Below, piece after piece: positions 38,247 to 49,939 of a stretch of DNA of 64,000 bases. Source of the DNA: Serpentinimonas raichei (GTDB taxonomy: Bacteria > Pseudomonadota > Gammaproteobacteria > Burkholderiales > Burkholderiaceae_C); assembly GCF_000828895.1 (NCBI RefSeq), contig NZ_AP014568.1:1495858-1559857 (forward strand), read 5' to 3'. The position numbers were made by a program, and so were the translations under genes. A model generated the notes under the pieces. The model ran no database searches. It was not told the origin of the DNA and was given only the letters and a program-made list of their open reading frames with translations. How positions within the stretch are numbered: the stretch's first letter is position 1; every line of letters starts with the position of its first letter.

Positions 38247-38555
38247 TCAAGCGGAATTTGAACGGGAGGCCGCGCCCCCGGCATCGACCTGCTCGCGCAG
38301 GGCTTTACCGGGTTTGAAGTGCGGCACGCGCTTGGCCTCGATGGCCACGCTCGCACCGCTGCGCGGGTTGCGGCCCATGCGCGCCGCGCGTTCGTTCAGC
38401 GTAAAGCTGCCAAAACCGCGCACCTCGACGCGCTGGCCCTTGACCAAGGCCTGCGCAATGGCCGACAGGATCGTCTTGACGGCCAATTCGGCATCGCGCT
38501 GACCCAACTGGCCAAAGCGCTCTGCCAAAGCCTGCACCAGATCGCTGCGCGTCAT
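38247..38555 (-). CDS. ihfB: Integration host factor subunit beta
   Basis: 102 residues of the HU/IHF family; [32 protein letters not shown] and [12 protein letters not shown] give the DNA-binding arms (conserved R-N-P in the arm). The order rpsA-ihfB-lapA-lapB identifies it as ihfB rather than ihfA or hupB. It bends DNA as a heterodimer with IhfA, whose gene is not in the window. It starts 7 bp after the rpsA stop. Confidence 0.95.
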   Translation of the reverse strand: MTRSDLVQALAERFGQLGQRDAELAVKTILSAIAQALVKGQRVEVRGFGSFTLNERAARMGRNPRSGASVAIEAKRVPHFKPGKALREQVDAGGAASRSNSA

Positions 38556-38562
38556 GGCCGGG

Positions 38563-40242
38563 TCAACCGTTGTTGTCGAGCTTGGCGCGCAGCAGGGCCC
38601 CGAGGCTGGTGGTGCCCGCATTGCCCGCATTTTGCTGGCTCAGGTTGGCCATCGCCTCTTGCTGCTCGGCCATGTCCTTGGCTTTGATCGAAAGCTGGAT
38701 GTTGCGCGTCTTGCGGTCCACGTTGACCACCACGGCCGTCACTTCATCGCCCTCTTTGAGCACGTTGCGAGCGTCTTCAACCCGGTCGCGCGCGATTTCG
38801 GAAGCCCGCAGGTAGCCGATCACGTCGCTGCCGAGGTCGATTTCGGCGCCTTTGGCGTCCACCGTCTTGACCTTGCCGGTCACGCTGGCACCCTTGTCGT
38901 TCATCGAGACGAAGGTGGTGAAGGGGTCGCCGTCGAGCTGTTTGATGCCCAAGCTGATGCGCTCACGCTCCACATCGACCGCCAGCACGATGGCCTCGAC
39001 TTCTTGGCCTTTCTTGAAGTTGCGCACGGCGGTTTCGCCGGCTTCGTTCCAAGACAGGTCGGACAAATGCACCAAGCCGTCGATGCCCGCGGCCAAGCCG
39101 ACGAACACGCCGAAGTCGGTGATGGAGCGGATCGGGCCCTTGACGCGGTCGCCGCGCTTGGTGGCTTCGGCAAACTCGTGCCAAGGGTTGGCGCGGCACT
39201 GTTTCATGCCCAGCGAGATGCGGCGCTTGTCTTCGTCGATCTCGAGCACCATCACCTCGACCTCGTCACCCAGGGCGACCAGTTTGTTGGGGGCGATGTT
39301 CTTGTTGGTCCAGTCCATTTCAGAGACGTGCACCAGCCCTTCGATGCCCGGTTCGAGCTCAACAAAGGCGCCGTAGTCGGCGATGTTGGTGATCTTGCCG
39401 AACATGCGCGTGCTGGCCGGGTAGCGACGTGCCACGCCCATCCAGGGGTCGTCGCCCATTTGCTTGAGGCCCAGGCTGACGCGCTGCTTCTCGGCGTCGA
39501 ACTTGAGCACTTTGGCCGTGACTTCTTGGCCTGGTTGCACCACCTCGGAGGGGTGACGCACGCGCCGCCAAGCCATGTCGGTGATGTGCAGCAGGCCGTC
39601 GATGCCACCCAAATCGACGAAGGCGCCGTATTCGGTGATGTTTTTGACCACGCCGTGCACGATCGAGCCTTCGCGCAGGGTGTCGAGCAGCTTGGCGCGT
39701 TCTTCGCCCATCGAGGCCTCGACCACGGCGCGGCGCGACAGCACCACGTTGTTGCGTTTGCGGTCGAGCTTGATGACCTTGAATTCGAGCGTTTTGTTCT
39801 CGTAGGGGCTGAGGTCTTTGGTGGGGCGGCTGTCGACCAGCGATCCGGGCAGGAAGGCGCTGATGCCGTTGACCATGACCTTGAGGCCACCTTTGATTTT
39901 GATGCTGGTGGTGCCGGTGACGAAATCGCCCGATTCGAGCGCGCGCTCGAGCGCCATCCAAGAGGCCAGACGCTTGGCTTTGTCGCGCGACAAAATGGTG
40001 TCGCCGTAGCCGTTTTCGACCGCTTCCACGGCCACCGAGACGAAGTCGCCGGCTTGGACTTCGAGTTCGCCCTGATCGTTCTTGAACTCGGCGATCGGCA
40101 CGTAGGCTTCGGACTTAAGTCCGGCATTGACCACGACGTGGTTGTGCTCGATGCGCACGACTTCGGCGGTGATGACCTCGCCTTGGCGCATTTCGGCGCG
40201 CTTGAGCGATTCTTCAAATAGGGCGGAAAAAGATTCAGACAT
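38563..40242 (-). CDS. rpsA: 30S ribosomal protein S1
   Basis: 559 residues with six S1 RNA-binding repeats (for example [20 protein letters not shown] and [20 protein letters not shown]). It delivers mRNA to the ribosome. The start [20 protein letters not shown] is the family N-terminus and has AGGAAG upstream; a frame open to 40272 was discarded. A 163-bp leader separates it from aroA-cmk; S1 commonly represses its own mRNA, but no structure was assigned here. Confidence 0.97.
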   Translation of the reverse strand: MSESFSALFEESLKRAEMRQGEVITAEVVRIEHNHVVVNAGLKSEAYVPIAEFKNDQGELEVQAGDFVSVAVEAVENGYGDTILSRDKAKRLASWMALERALESGDFVTGTTSIKIKGGLKVMVNGISAFLPGSLVDSRPTKDLSPYENKTLEFKVIKLDRKRNNVVLSRRAVVEASMGEERAKLLDTLREGSIVHGVVKNITEYGAFVDLGGIDGLLHITDMAWRRVRHPSEVVQPGQEVTAKVLKFDAEKQRVSLGLKQMGDDPWMGVARRYPASTRMFGKITNIADYGAFVELEPGIEGLVHVSEMDWTNKNIAPNKLVALGDEVEVMVLEIDEDKRRISLGMKQCRANPWHEFAEATKRGDRVKGPIRSITDFGVFVGLAAGIDGLVHLSDLSWNEAGETAVRNFKKGQEVEAIVLAVDVERERISLGIKQLDGDPFTTFVSMNDKGASVTGKVKTVDAKGAEIDLGSDVIGYLRASEIARDRVEDARNVLKEGDEVTAVVVNVDRKTRNIQLSIKAKDMAEQQEAMANLSQQNAGNAGTTSLGALLRAKLDNNG

Positions 40243-40405
40243 GGGGCTTCCTGTGCCGCGAGTGCCTTGCAAGGGGGTGAGCGTAAGGCATGCGGCGGGT
40301 GCAAAAACGCAAGGCCAAAGGGCGCTGCGGGTTTCGTGGTTGTGAACCCTCGGGCCTGCGGCTGACAGAAACAGCCGGCGGGGCCTTTGGGGCCTGCTTA
40401 ACTTG

Positions 40406-42472
40406 CTATTCCAGCGCAGCGCTTGGGCGCAACACCGGACTTGCCTGCCACCAGTCCAACACCTGCTGCACCGATTGCTCGATGCTCAGGGCGGAGTTGT
40501 CTAGCAGGAGGGCTCCTTCGGCCGGCTTCAAAGGCGCTGCGCTGCGCGAGCGGTCGCGCTCATCGCGTGCCTCTAAGTCAGCCAAAAGGTCTTTAATTGT
40601 AGCACTTTCGCCCCGCTCTTGCAACTGCCACAGCCGCCGCTGGGCACGCTGGGCCGCGCTGGCGGTGAGGTAAACCTTGAGCGCGGCGTCGGGAAAGATG
40701 ACGCTGCCCATGTCGCGCCCGTCGGCCACCAGGCCGGGCAAGCGCCGGAAGTTGCGTTGCAAGTCGAGCAAGGCGGCGCGCACCTCGGGCACAACGGCCA
40801 CGCGCGAGGCCGCCATGCCGGCGGCTTCGCTGCGCACCTCGTCTGTCACATCCTCGTGGCCCAACCAGACCCGGCCCTGCTCGAAGCGCACCAGGAGCTG
40901 CTGCGCCAGCCGGCCCAAGGCGGCGGCCTGCTGGGGCTGCTGCAAGGCGGCGGCTGCGGTGTCGAGCCCGGCGCGCTCGGCCGCCAGCCCCACCAGCCGG
41001 TACAGCAGGCCCGAATCGAGCAGGTGGTAGCCCAGCCGCGCCGCCAGTTCGGCCGCCAGCGTGCCCTTGCCGGAGGCGCTGGGGCCGTCGATGCACAGCA
41101 CCGGGATGTGCGACGGCTGCGCCTGGCAGACGCCAAACAGGGTCTCGAAAAAATCGGGGAAGGTTTTGGCCACGCACTTGGGGTCTTCGATGCGCAGCCC
41201 GAGTTGCGCCGGGTTGAAGGCGGCCAAGGCAAAGCACATCGCCACCCGGTGGTCGTCGTAGGTGTGGATGCTGGCCGTTTGCCAGCCGCGGCCATCGGCG
41301 GGCAGGGGGTGCACGCGCAGATAATCGGGCCCCTCCTCCACTGTGGCGCCGAGCTTGCTGAGTTCGCAGCGCATGGCGGCGAGGCGGTCGGTTTCCTTGA
41401 CGCGCCAGCTCGCGATGTTGCGCAGGGTGCAGGGGCCGTCGGCGTAGAGCGCCAGCACGGCCAGCGTCATGGCGGCGTCGGGGATGGCGTTGCAGTCGAG
41501 GTCGATGGCCTTGAGTGGCCAGGCGCCGCGCCGCACCTGCAGCGCATTGGCGCTGCCTTCGATCTGCGCCCCCATGGCGCGCGCGGCTTCCACAAAACGG
41601 ATGTCGCCCTGGATCGAGTCCAGCCCCACGCCTTCGATGGTGATGCCGCTGTGCCCTAGGCTGGGCTGGGCGATGGCCCCGAGCGCGATGAAGTAGCTGG
41701 CCGAGGAGGCGTCGGCCTCGACGTGGATTTGCCCCGGCGACGCGTAGCGGCTGCCGGCGGGTATGACAAAGCGCTGCCAGCCCTGGCGCTGCACCGCCAC
41801 GCCAAAGCGCGCCAGCAGCGCCAGCGTAATTTCTATGTAGGGCTTGGAGATGAGCTCGCCCACGACCTCGATTTCAATCGCCTGCTGCTGCGCCGCCAGC
41901 GGCAGCGCCAGCAACAAGGCGGTGAGGAACTGGCTCGATACGTCGCCGCGCACGCGGATGGGCTCGGCCAGCCGCAGCGCGTGCGGCGCGCCGTCGCCCA
42001 CGCGCAGCGGCGGGTAGCCGGGCTGGCCCAGGTGCTGCACCGGACAGCCGAGCTGGCGCAGCGCGTCGGCCAAATCGCCGATGGGGCGCTCGTGCATGCG
42101 CGCCACGCCGCTGAGCTCGAAAGCCGCCCCGTGCTGGCAGGCCAGCAGGGCCAGCGCGGCACACAGCGGGCGCATGGCGGTGCCGGCGTTGCCCAAAAAC
42201 AGGCTGGCTTGGCGCACCGGCAGTTGCCCGCCCAGGCCGTGTACCGTGAGGCTGTGCGGGCCGTGGCGTTGCAAGCGGCAGCCCAGCGCGTCGAGCGCGG
42301 TCAGCATGACGCGGGTGTCGTCGGAGTCGAGCAGGTCTTCGATCCGGGTCTGGCCTTGGCTGAGCGCAGCCAGCAGAAGCACCCGGTTCGAGATGCTCTT
42401 GGAGCCAGGCAGGCGCACCGTGCCACCGGCGCGGTGCAAGGGGGGGAGATCGAGAAAGGCGGTGGCGTACAT
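40406..42472 (-). CDS. aroA-cmk: Fused EPSP synthase and cytidylate kinase
   Basis: 688 residues. The first part (about 1-440) is 3-phosphoshikimate 1-carboxyvinyltransferase: [35 protein letters not shown] and [13 protein letters not shown]. The second part (from about 455) is cytidylate kinase with P-loop [12 protein letters not shown] and [13 protein letters not shown]. The fusion is typical of Comamonadaceae-type bacteria and ties chorismate and CMP/dCMP phosphorylation to one protein. Both active sites look complete. The start is the first ATG of the conserved N-terminus ([17 protein letters not shown]); 24 bp after the tyrA stop. Confidence 0.95.
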   Translation of the reverse strand: MYATAFLDLPPLHRAGGTVRLPGSKSISNRVLLLAALSQGQTRIEDLLDSDDTRVMLTALDALGCRLQRHGPHSLTVHGLGGQLPVRQASLFLGNAGTAMRPLCAALALLACQHGAAFELSGVARMHERPIGDLADALRQLGCPVQHLGQPGYPPLRVGDGAPHALRLAEPIRVRGDVSSQFLTALLLALPLAAQQQAIEIEVVGELISKPYIEITLALLARFGVAVQRQGWQRFVIPAGSRYASPGQIHVEADASSASYFIALGAIAQPSLGHSGITIEGVGLDSIQGDIRFVEAARAMGAQIEGSANALQVRRGAWPLKAIDLDCNAIPDAAMTLAVLALYADGPCTLRNIASWRVKETDRLAAMRCELSKLGATVEEGPDYLRVHPLPADGRGWQTASIHTYDDHRVAMCFALAAFNPAQLGLRIEDPKCVAKTFPDFFETLFGVCQAQPSHIPVLCIDGPSASGKGTLAAELAARLGYHLLDSGLLYRLVGLAAERAGLDTAAAALQQPQQAAALGRLAQQLLVRFEQGRVWLGHEDVTDEVRSEAAGMAASRVAVVPEVRAALLDLQRNFRRLPGLVADGRDMGSVIFPDAALKVYLTASAAQRAQRRLWQLQERGESATIKDLLADLEARDERDRSRSAAPLKPAEGALLLDNSALSIEQSVQQVLDWWQASPVLRPSAALE

Positions 42473-42495
42473 GGGGCGGGTGTTGGGGGGCCGAA

Positions 42496-43485
42496 TTATT
42501 CGAGGCAGAGCCGGGGCTCGGGTGTGCCAGCGGGGTTGCTGGCACCACCCAGGGCCGGCGCTGTGGCAGCCGGAGCGGCATGCGCATTTGCAGCCGCACC
42601 CGCCCCGCCCTGCCCGCCTGCCGGCCATTGCTGGGCATGCTGGCTGCGGCCTCGGCTGGCGTGGCCGATCAGGGCCTGGAGCGCCGCCGTGTCGCGCTGC
42701 TGCATGGCGCCTTCCAGAGCAGCCAGGGCATCGCGGAAATGTTGCAGTTGCGCCAGCACCTCGGTGCGGTTGGCCAGCAAAATATCGCCCCAGATGGTCG
42801 GGTCGCTGGCGGCAATGCGGCTGAAATCCCTGAAACCCGGCCCGGCCAGCCCCAGCCACTGCGGCCCCTTCGGCTGCGCCAGCAAGGCGTTGAGGGCGGC
42901 AAAGGCCAGCAAATGCGGCAGGTGGCTGACGGCGGCGTAGGCGGCGTCGTGCGCCTGCGGCTCCATCTGGCGCACCTGTGCCCCGAGCGCGCCCCAGAGC
43001 CGCTGCGCGCGCACGGTCTGTTCCGGGTCGGTCTCGGGCAGCGGCGTCAGGATCACCTGGCAGCCACGGTAGAGCTCGGCGTCGGCGTGCTCGATCCCGG
43101 CCGACTCTTTGCCGGCAATCGGGTGCGCCGGCACGAACTGCGGCAGGTGCGCGCCCAGGTGCTGGCGCGCCGCCGCCACCACGTCGGCCTTGGTCGAACC
43201 CACATCCAGCAGCAGCGCCTGCGGGGCCAGCAGGTGTCGGATGGCCTTGAAGGTGTCGGCGCAGGCCGCCACCGGCACGGCGACCAGCACCAGATCGGCG
43301 CCCGAGACGGCCAGCAACGCCGATGGCGCTTCGACATCGATCACCCCCAGCGCACGGGCGCGCGCCAGCGTGAGCGGCGATTTGCTGTAGCCCACCACCC
43401 GCCGCACCAAGCCCGCGCGCTTGAGCGCCAGCGCAAAGGAGCCGCCCATCAGGCCGCAGCCGATCAGGCCGAGTTGCTCAAACAT
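42496..43485 (-). CDS. tyrA: Prephenate dehydrogenase
   Basis: 329 residues. NAD-binding motif [20 protein letters not shown] at the N-terminus, then the catalytic His-containing [16 protein letters not shown] and [18 protein letters not shown]. It converts prephenate to 4-hydroxyphenylpyruvate in tyrosine synthesis. After about residue 285 the sequence becomes Gly/Ala-rich and not conserved. Lies between pheA (upstream) and aroA-cmk. Confidence 0.94.
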   Translation of the reverse strand: MFEQLGLIGCGLMGGSFALALKRAGLVRRVVGYSKSPLTLARARALGVIDVEAPSALLAVSGADLVLVAVPVAACADTFKAIRHLLAPQALLLDVGSTKADVVAAARQHLGAHLPQFVPAHPIAGKESAGIEHADAELYRGCQVILTPLPETDPEQTVRAQRLWGALGAQVRQMEPQAHDAAYAAVSHLPHLLAFAALNALLAQPKGPQWLGLAGPGFRDFSRIAASDPTIWGDILLANRTEVLAQLQHFRDALAALEGAMQQRDTAALQALIGHASRGRSQHAQQWPAGGQGGAGAAANAHAAPAATAPALGGASNPAGTPEPRLCLE

Positions 43486-43497
43486 ATCGTGGCCCTC

Positions 43498-44769
43498 TCA
43501 TTCGGCCACCGGGTAGGCCCCGAGCACCTGGTAAAACGCACACAGGCCCTGCAACTGCTGCAAGGCCGCCGCCACGTGGGGCTGGCTCGGGTGGCCGGCT
43601 AGGTCGATGTAGAAGTAATACTCCCACTGGCCCGATTTGGCCGGGCGCGACTCGAAGCGCGTCATCTGCACCCCGTGCTGCTTGAGCGGCACCAGCAAAT
43701 CGTGCACGGCGCCGGGGCGGTTCGGCACCGAGAGCACGAGGCTGGTGCAGTCGCGCCCCGAAGGCGGCGGCATGGCCATGGTCTGCGGCAAGCAGATCAC
43801 GGCAAAGCGGGTGCGGTTGTAGGCTTCGTCCTGCACCGCATGCGCCACGATGTGCAGTCCAAACTGCGCCGCAGCGCGCTCGCTGGCCAGCGCCGCCCAG
43901 GCCGGGTTGGCCGCTGCCAGCCGCGCCCCTTCGGCGTTGCTCTCGACCGCGCGCCGCTCGGCCTGCGGCAGGTGCAGCGCCAGCCAGTGCTGGCATTGCG
44001 CCAGCGCCTGCGGGTGCGCCAGCACCCCCTCGATGCCCTCCAGCGTGTTGAGCTGGCGCAGCAGGTTGTGGCGGATCAGCAGGCTGACTTCGCCCACCAC
44101 GTGCACCGGCGAGCGCAAAAACAGATCGAGCGAGCGCGTGACCACGCCTTCGGTGCTGTTTTCAATCGCCACCACGCCAAACTGCGCCGTGCCGGCGGCG
44201 GTGGCGTGAAACACCTCGTCGAAGCTGCTGCAAAAAATCAGGTTGGCGGCACTGCCAAAGTATTCCACCGCCGCCTGCTCGCTGAAGGTGCCCGCCGGGC
44301 CCAGCACCGCCACCCGCTGCGGGGCTTCCAGCGCCAGGCAGGCCGACATGATCTCGCGCCAGATCGCGCCCACGTGTTGGTTCAGCAGCGGGCCGCCGTT
44401 GCGCGCCTGCAAACCCTCGATCACCTGCGCCACCCGGTCTGGCCGAAAAAACGGCGAGCCTTCGGCGCGCTTGATCGCCCCCACCTGCTCGGCCACGCGC
44501 GCGCGCTGGTTCAGGAGCGCGAGCAGTTGGGCGTCGAGGGTGTCGATCTGCAGCCGCAAATCGGCCAGGGCCGGGGTTTGCTGCACTGGCTGGGCAAGGG
44601 CCGATGCCGGAGCCGATTGCGCCGGGCTGGCCGCAGCGGCTGCTGGGGCGGTGGAAGGTGCCGGGGCGGGGCAAGGGTCGGAGGCGGGCGGCTGCATGGG
44701 CGGGGCGGTGAGAGATGGGGTGGGCGATGGGGGTGGATCAGGCTGCAATCGGATGCAAGTTGGTGCCAT
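43498..44769 (-). CDS. pheA: Bifunctional chorismate mutase/prephenate dehydratase
   Basis: 423 residues from the ATG at 44769. An Ala/Pro-rich extension of about 65 residues precedes the chorismate mutase domain (LRLQIDTLDAQLLALLNQRA), then the prephenate dehydratase domain (VAVLGPAGTFSEQAAVEYFG, GVVAIENSTEGVV, YNRTRFAV), and a C-terminal ACT domain (TSLVLSVPNRPGAVHDLL) that senses phenylalanine. The start at 44769 has AAGG about 5 nt upstream; an alternative ATG at 44697 gives 399 residues and is also possible. Confidence 0.94.
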   Translation of the reverse strand: MAPTCIRLQPDPPPSPTPSLTAPPMQPPASDPCPAPAPSTAPAAAAASPAQSAPASALAQPVQQTPALADLRLQIDTLDAQLLALLNQRARVAEQVGAIKRAEGSPFFRPDRVAQVIEGLQARNGGPLLNQHVGAIWREIMSACLALEAPQRVAVLGPAGTFSEQAAVEYFGSAANLIFCSSFDEVFHATAAGTAQFGVVAIENSTEGVVTRSLDLFLRSPVHVVGEVSLLIRHNLLRQLNTLEGIEGVLAHPQALAQCQHWLALHLPQAERRAVESNAEGARLAAANPAWAALASERAAAQFGLHIVAHAVQDEAYNRTRFAVICLPQTMAMPPPSGRDCTSLVLSVPNRPGAVHDLLVPLKQHGVQMTRFESRPAKSGQWEYYFYIDLAGHPSQPHVAAALQQLQGLCAFYQVLGAYPVAE

Positions 44770-44792
44770 CGGGCCTTGATTTGCCGCCCCCT

Positions 44793-45941
44793 TTAGGACT
44801 GGCGCTCGAACTCGCGCATCCACTCCACCAGCGCCTGCACGCCCGCCAGCGGCATGGCGTTGTAGAGGCTGGCGCGCATGCCACCCACCATTTTGTGGCC
44901 CTTGAGCTGCAACAGCCCGCGCGCGGCGGCCCCTTCCAAAAAGGCGGCGTTGCGCGATTCGTCGCGCAAAAAGAAGGGCACGTTCATGCGCGAGCGGCAG
45001 GCCGGATCGACCCGGTTCTCGTAAAGCTGTGAGCCGTCGATGCAGTCGTAGAGCAGGCGCGCCTTGGCAATGTTGCGCGCCTCCACCGCCGCCAGCCCGT
45101 GCAACTCGGCTTGGCCCTGGCCCACCGGCTCGCGCTGCGCCTTGATCCACTGCAGCGTCAGGCCGGCCAGGTAAATGGCGTAGGTGGGGGGGGTGTTGAG
45201 CATCGACTGATTCGCCGCTTGCAGGCGGTAGTCGAATACGCTGGGGCAGATTGGCAGCGCGTGGCCGAGCAAGTCTTCGCGCAGCACCACCAGCGTCAGG
45301 CCAGCCGGGCCAATGTTTTTTTGCGCCCCGCCATAAGCCAACGCGACCCGGCTCCAGTCCAGCGGGCGCGAGAGCACGTGCGAGGAAAAATCGATCAGCA
45401 GCGGGGCTTGGCTGCCGAGCGCGCTCAGGTCGGGCAGCTCGTGGAACTCGACCCCGTGCACGGTTTCGTTGCTGCACAGGTGCAGGTAGCTGGCCTCGGG
45501 GCGCAGGCGCCAAGTGGTAGGGGCGGGGATGTGGGTGTAGCCGCTTTCAGCACCTGCATGGGTGCTGGCCGCGTCGGCCACCACCTGCGCGTCGCCGTAT
45601 TTGGCGGCTTCTTGGGCCGACTTTTGGCTCCAACTGCCGGTGACGACGTAATCCATCTGCCGCTGCGGCTTGAGCGCGGCCAGGTTGAGCGGGATGACGG
45701 CGTTTTGCGCCTGCGCTCCGCCTTGCAGAAACAGCACCTTGTAGTGCGCCGGAATGGCCAGCAGCTCGCGCAAATCGGCCTCGGTCTGCTCGATGATGGG
45801 GCCGTAGTCGCGGCCGCGGTGGCTCATCTCCATCACGCTCATGCCGCTGCCGTGCCAGTCGAGCATTTCGTCGGCGGCTTGCTGCAGCACCGCCTCGGGC
45901 AGGGTGGCGGGGCCGGGGGAGAAGTTGTAGGGGCGGGTCAT
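44793..45941 (-). CDS. serC: Phosphoserine aminotransferase
   Basis: 382 residues of class V aminotransferase. It begins [19 protein letters not shown], characteristic of SerC, and carries the PLP Lys in [12 protein letters not shown] and the FLQGGAQAQ phosphate-site region. It makes O-phosphoserine (and acts in pyridoxine synthesis). A C-terminal [16 protein letters not shown] segment is conserved. A frame open to 46142 was discarded. It follows gyrA by 43 bp. Confidence 0.96.
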   Translation of the reverse strand: MTRPYNFSPGPATLPEAVLQQAADEMLDWHGSGMSVMEMSHRGRDYGPIIEQTEADLRELLAIPAHYKVLFLQGGAQAQNAVIPLNLAALKPQRQMDYVVTGSWSQKSAQEAAKYGDAQVVADAASTHAGAESGYTHIPAPTTWRLRPEASYLHLCSNETVHGVEFHELPDLSALGSQAPLLIDFSSHVLSRPLDWSRVALAYGGAQKNIGPAGLTLVVLREDLLGHALPICPSVFDYRLQAANQSMLNTPPTYAIYLAGLTLQWIKAQREPVGQGQAELHGLAAVEARNIAKARLLYDCIDGSQLYENRVDPACRSRMNVPFFLRDESRNAAFLEGAAARGLLQLKGHKMVGGMRASLYNAMPLAGVQALVEWMREFERQS

Positions 45942-45984
45942 GGGGGGCGGCGGTGGAGGGGGGCAAATGCGGCAGGGCTTGGGT

Positions 45985-48735
45985 TCATTCGGCCGCAGCG
46001 TCGTCGGCGGCCGGGGCGGGGGCTGGGCCGGGTTCGTCAGTTGCAGGCTCCGATTCCTCACCCACCCCAGCCCCCGCCCCGGTCGCAATGGCGGCATCGT
46101 TTTCCACCACGCGCTGCAAGCCGCTGAGCTTGGCGCCGGCATCGGTGGCGATCAGGGTCACGCCCTGGGTGGCGCGGCCCATCTCGCGGATTTCGGCCAC
46201 CCGGGTGCGCACCAGCACGCCGCTGTCGGTAATCAGCATGATTTCGTCCTCCGGGTGCACCAAGGTGGCGGCCACCACCTTGCCGTTGCGCTCGGTTTGC
46301 TGGATGGCGATCATGCCCTTGGTGCCGCGGCCGTGGCGCGTGTATTCGCTGATGGCGGTGCGCTTGCCATAGCCGTTTTCGGTCGCGCACAGCACGCTGG
46401 CGCGGGGTGCGGCGCTGGCGCTGCCCGTTGGGGTGTCGGATGCGGTGTCGGATTCGGTGGCCTCGGAGGCCTCGGCCACCAGCATGGCGATCACGCGCTG
46501 GCCTTCTTCGAGCATCATGCCGCGCACGCCGCGCGCGTTGCGGCCCATCGGGCGCACATCGTTTTCATCGAAACGCACCGCCTTGCCGCCGTCGGAGAAC
46601 AGCATCACGTCGTGGTGGCCGTCGGTGAGCGCGGCCCCGATCAGGAAGTCGCCCTCGTCCAGATCGACGGCAATGATGCCGGCCTTGCGCGGGTTGGAGA
46701 ACTCATCGAGCGCGGTCTTTTTCACCGTGCCCATGGCGGTGGCCATGAACACATACTGGTCCGCCGGGAAGCGCCGGTTGGACCCGGTGAGCGCCAGCGC
46801 CACATTGATTTTTTCGCCTTCGGCGAGCGGGAACATGTTCACGATCGGGCGCCCACGCGAGCCGCGCGAACCCGATGGCACCTCCCAGACCTTGAGCCAG
46901 TACAGGCGGCCGCGGTTGGAAAAGCACAAAATCCAGTCGTGCGTGTTGGCGATGAAGAGTTGGTCGATCCAGTCGTCCTCTTTGGTGGCAGTGGCCAGCT
47001 TGCCGCGCCCGCCGCGCTTTTGTGCCCGGTACTCGCCCAGCGGCTGGCTCTTGATGTAGCCGCCGTGGCTGAGCGTGACCACCATATCGGTCGGGGTGAT
47101 CAGGTCTTCGGTTGAAAGGTCGTGCGCGCTGTGCTCGATGGTGCTGCGCCGCGCGCCCAGCCGCGTGAGGCCAAACTCGGTTTTGATGGCCGTGAGTTCG
47201 TCGGCGATGATCTGCGAAACCCGCTGCGGCGTGGCCAGGATGTCGAGCAAATCGTCGATTTCGGCCATCACAGCGCGGTATTCGGCCACGATTTTGTCTT
47301 GCTCCAGCCCGGTCAGGCGCTGCAGCCGCATCTGCAAAATTTCTTGCGCCTGTGTCTCGCTCAGGCGGTACAGGCCCTCGGGCTGCATGCCGAACTCGCG
47401 CTCCAGCGCGTCCGGGCGGTAGTCGTCGGCATTCACGCTGCTGCCGTCGGCGCGGGTGCGGGTGAGCATCTGGCGCACCAGTTGGCTGTCCCAGTGCCGC
47501 GCCATGAGCTCGGTGCGCGCCTGCACCGGCGTGGCCGATTCGCGGATGATGCGGATGAACTCGTCGATATTGGCCAGCGCCACCGCCAGCCCCTCCAGCA
47601 CGTGGCCGCGCTCGCGCGCCTTGCGCAGCTTAAACACGGTGCGCCGCGTCACCACCTCGCGCCGGTGCTGCAGGAAAATGTCGATCAAATCCTTGAGGTT
47701 GCACAACTTGGGCTGGCCATCGACAAGGGCCACCATGTTGATGCCAAAGGTGTCTTGGAGCTGCGTTTGCTTGTACAGGTTGTTGAGCACCACCTCGGGC
47801 ACTTCGCCGCGCTTGAGCTCGATCACCAGCCGCATGCCGGATTTGTCGGATTCGTCCTGGATGTGGCTGATGCCCTCGATTTTTTTCTCGTGCACCAGCT
47901 CGGCCATGCGCTCTTGCAGCGTCTTTTTGTTGACCTGATACGGCAGCTCATCGACCACGATGGCCTGGCGCTGGCCGCGGTCTATGTCTTCGAAATGGCA
48001 TTTGGCGCGCATCACCAGCCGCCCACGGCCAGTGCGGTAGCCCTCGCGCACGCCGTGGATGCCGTAGATGATGCCGGCGGTGGGGAAGTCGGGCGCCGGG
48101 ATGATTTCCATCAAGTCATCCACGCTGGCTTGCGGGTGGCGCAGCAGGTGCAGGCAGGCATCGACCACTTCGCTTAAGTTGTGCGGCGGAATGTTGGTCG
48201 CCATACCGACCGCAATGCCGGTCGAGCCATTGACCAGCAAATTGGGCCAGCGCGCCGGCAGCACCAGTGGCTCTTTTTCGCTGCCGTCGTAGTTGGGGCC
48301 AAAGTTCACCGTGTCTTGGTCGATGTCGGCCAGCATCTCGTGCGCGATCTTGGAGAGCCGGATTTCGGTGTAGCGCATGGCGGCGGCGTTGTCGCCATCG
48401 ACCGAGCCGAAGTTGCCCTGCCCATCGACAAGCAGGTGGCGCAGCGAAAAATCCTGCGCCATGCGCACGATCGTGTCATAGACCGCGCTGTCGCCGTGCG
48501 GGTGGTACTTACCGATCACGTCACCGACGATGCGCGCCGATTTTTTGTAGGGCCGGTTCCAGTCGTTGCCCAGTTCGTGCATGGCAAACAGCACGCGCCG
48601 GTGCACCGGCTTGAGGCCATCGCGCGCATCGGGCAAGGCCCGGCCCACGATCACGCTCATGGCGTAGTCGAGGTAGCTGCGCCGCATCTCCTCTTCGAGG
48701 CTGATGGGCAGGGTTTCCTTGGCGAAAGCAGTCAT
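45985..48735 (-). CDS. gyrA: DNA gyrase subunit A
   Basis: 916 residues. Catalytic Tyr lies in [11 protein letters not shown], and the QRDR has Ser83 and Asp87 ([17 protein letters not shown]), the same residues as in E. coli, so wild type at the main fluoroquinolone positions. The GyrA box is visible as QKRGGRG. The C-terminal domain shows a Ser/Thr/Glu-rich insertion ([15 protein letters not shown]) and an acidic Pro-rich tail. It acts with GyrB to introduce negative supercoils. It is the first gene of the long minus-strand run. The frame upstream of ATG 48735 has no family match. Confidence 0.97.
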   Translation of the reverse strand: MTAFAKETLPISLEEEMRRSYLDYAMSVIVGRALPDARDGLKPVHRRVLFAMHELGNDWNRPYKKSARIVGDVIGKYHPHGDSAVYDTIVRMAQDFSLRHLLVDGQGNFGSVDGDNAAAMRYTEIRLSKIAHEMLADIDQDTVNFGPNYDGSEKEPLVLPARWPNLLVNGSTGIAVGMATNIPPHNLSEVVDACLHLLRHPQASVDDLMEIIPAPDFPTAGIIYGIHGVREGYRTGRGRLVMRAKCHFEDIDRGQRQAIVVDELPYQVNKKTLQERMAELVHEKKIEGISHIQDESDKSGMRLVIELKRGEVPEVVLNNLYKQTQLQDTFGINMVALVDGQPKLCNLKDLIDIFLQHRREVVTRRTVFKLRKARERGHVLEGLAVALANIDEFIRIIRESATPVQARTELMARHWDSQLVRQMLTRTRADGSSVNADDYRPDALEREFGMQPEGLYRLSETQAQEILQMRLQRLTGLEQDKIVAEYRAVMAEIDDLLDILATPQRVSQIIADELTAIKTEFGLTRLGARRSTIEHSAHDLSTEDLITPTDMVVTLSHGGYIKSQPLGEYRAQKRGGRGKLATATKEDDWIDQLFIANTHDWILCFSNRGRLYWLKVWEVPSGSRGSRGRPIVNMFPLAEGEKINVALALTGSNRRFPADQYVFMATAMGTVKKTALDEFSNPRKAGIIAVDLDEGDFLIGAALTDGHHDVMLFSDGGKAVRFDENDVRPMGRNARGVRGMMLEEGQRVIAMLVAEASEATESDTASDTPTGSASAAPRASVLCATENGYGKRTAISEYTRHGRGTKGMIAIQQTERNGKVVAATLVHPEDEIMLITDSGVLVRTRVAEIREMGRATQGVTLIATDAGAKLSGLQRVVENDAAIATGAGAGVGEESEPATDEPGPAPAPAADDAAAE

Positions 48736-49063
48736 GGGGCGGCAGGGTAGGCTATACAGAGAAGGCAATCCGACATTTTAGGCGCTGGCGCGCGGGCCTG
48801 GCCCAGCCGCACGCTCGGTGTGAAGCGACCAACCACCCCAGCGACTGAGCTTCGGCTGCCCCGGGTCATTGCGTGAAGTCTGCTGGAATGCAAAGGCTGT
48901 TGCGATCGTGCAACAGTTTTGTATCGGACCCCGCGCCGTTGGCGCACCAGTTAGCGCGCGTGCATCGGGGTGCGGCGGGCTTGTGGCACAATGGTCGAAC
49001 TTTCGGGCGAAGCTGCAAGGCTTCGGTTGATTTCCAGTTCACACCCTAATTAAGAGGAACGCA
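48736..49063. other. Divergent promoter region between gyrA and the OmpA gene
   Basis: 328 bp without a gene. On the plus strand TTGCGA at about 48900 and TATCGG 16 bp later could be -35/-10 elements for the ompA-like gene; a 6-bp hairpin (CGAAGC-TGCAAG-GCTTCG, 49008-49025) lies in its leader, and AAGAGGAA is its ribosome-binding site. No ORF, tRNA or clear operator was seen. Promoter positions are weak guesses. Confidence 0.4.
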
Positions 49064-49780
49064 ATGAAAAAACTGAACAAAATCGCTGCCCTGTTTGCCG
49101 CTGTCGCCCTGGCTTCCGTTGCGGGCATGCCGGCCCACGCCCACAACCACGGTGCCCCAGCTGCCGCCACGATCGACAACTGGCGCGCCACCGACGGCAC
49201 CGTCTGGCGCAGCGCCGACCGCCTGTGCTGGCGCAACGCGAGCTGGACCCCGGCCACGGCCGCTCCTGGCTGCGATGGCTGGATCGTGCCCCAACCGGCT
49301 CCTGCTCCCGCTCCCGCACCGGCTCCTGCTCCCGCACCGGCTCCGGCTCCTGCCCCGGCGGCTGCTCCGGCTCCAGCACCTGCCGCCGCACCGGCTCCCG
49401 CCCCTGCACCCGCTCCAGTTGCAGCCGCACGCGTCACTTTCTCGGCCGATGCCTTCTTTGCCTTCGACAGCGCCGTGCTGCAGCCTGAAGGCCGTGCCCG
49501 CCTCGACGATCTGGTCGAAAAAATCGCCCCGATCAACCTCGAAGTGATCATCGCCGTCGGCCACACCGACGCGACCGGCGCCGCCGCCTACAACCAAGGC
49601 CTGTCCGAGCGCCGCGCCGAAGCCGTCAAGGCTTATCTGGTAAGCAAAGGCATCAGCGCCGACCGCGTGTACACCGAAGGCAAGGGCGAAACCCAGCCCG
49701 TGGCCGACAACCGCACCCGCGAAGGCCGCACACAAAACCGCCGCGTCGAGATCGAAGTGGTGGGCACCCGCCGCAACTGA
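49064..49780 (+). CDS. OmpA-family outer membrane/peptidoglycan-binding protein
   Basis: 238 residues: signal peptide (LFAAVALASVAGMPAHA), a short domain with WRATDGTVWRSADRLCWRNA, a 45-residue Pro/Ala linker made almost only of PA repeats, and a C-terminal OmpA-like domain (VTFSADAFFAFDSAVLQPEG, NQGLSERRAEAVKAYLV, GRTQNRRVEIEV) that binds peptidoglycan. No beta-barrel of full size is present, so it probably links the outer membrane or periplasm to the wall. This short type is typical of betaproteobacteria. A terminator follows. Confidence 0.9.
   Translation: MKKLNKIAALFAAVALASVAGMPAHAHNHGAPAAATIDNWRATDGTVWRSADRLCWRNASWTPATAAPGCDGWIVPQPAPAPAPAPAPAPAPAPAPAPAAAPAPAPAAAPAPAPAPAPVAAARVTFSADAFFAFDSAVLQPEGRARLDDLVEKIAPINLEVIIAVGHTDATGAAAYNQGLSERRAEAVKAYLVSKGISADRVYTEGKGETQPVADNRTREGRTQNRRVEIEVVGTRRN
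49294..49425 (+). repeat. Pro-Ala codon repeat encoding the OmpA linker
   Basis: A low-complexity stretch of CCG/CCC/CCT GCT/GCA pairs, with local near-copies of about 18 bp. The repeated pattern encodes a proline/alanine linker and is subject to slippage. Confidence 0.75.
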
Positions 49781-49827
49781 TCCCTGCCGAGCTTGGGTGG
49801 GTGCATCAGCCCCTGCCCTGCTCTCTT

Positions 49828-49855
49828 AAAACCGCGCTTTGGGCGCGGTTTTTTT
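49828..49855 (+). terminator. Rho-independent terminator of the OmpA-family gene
   Basis: AAAACCGCGC (49828-49837) pairs with GCGCGGTTTT (49843-49852) around a 5-nt loop, followed by a T-run. Confidence 0.9.
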
Positions 49856-49939
49856 ATGCCCGGGCTTGTGATGCGGCTTGATGCCCGGGCGCAACGGCTG
49901 GTTTTTATTTTTTTGCCGCAGTCGGGCCATAATTCCACC

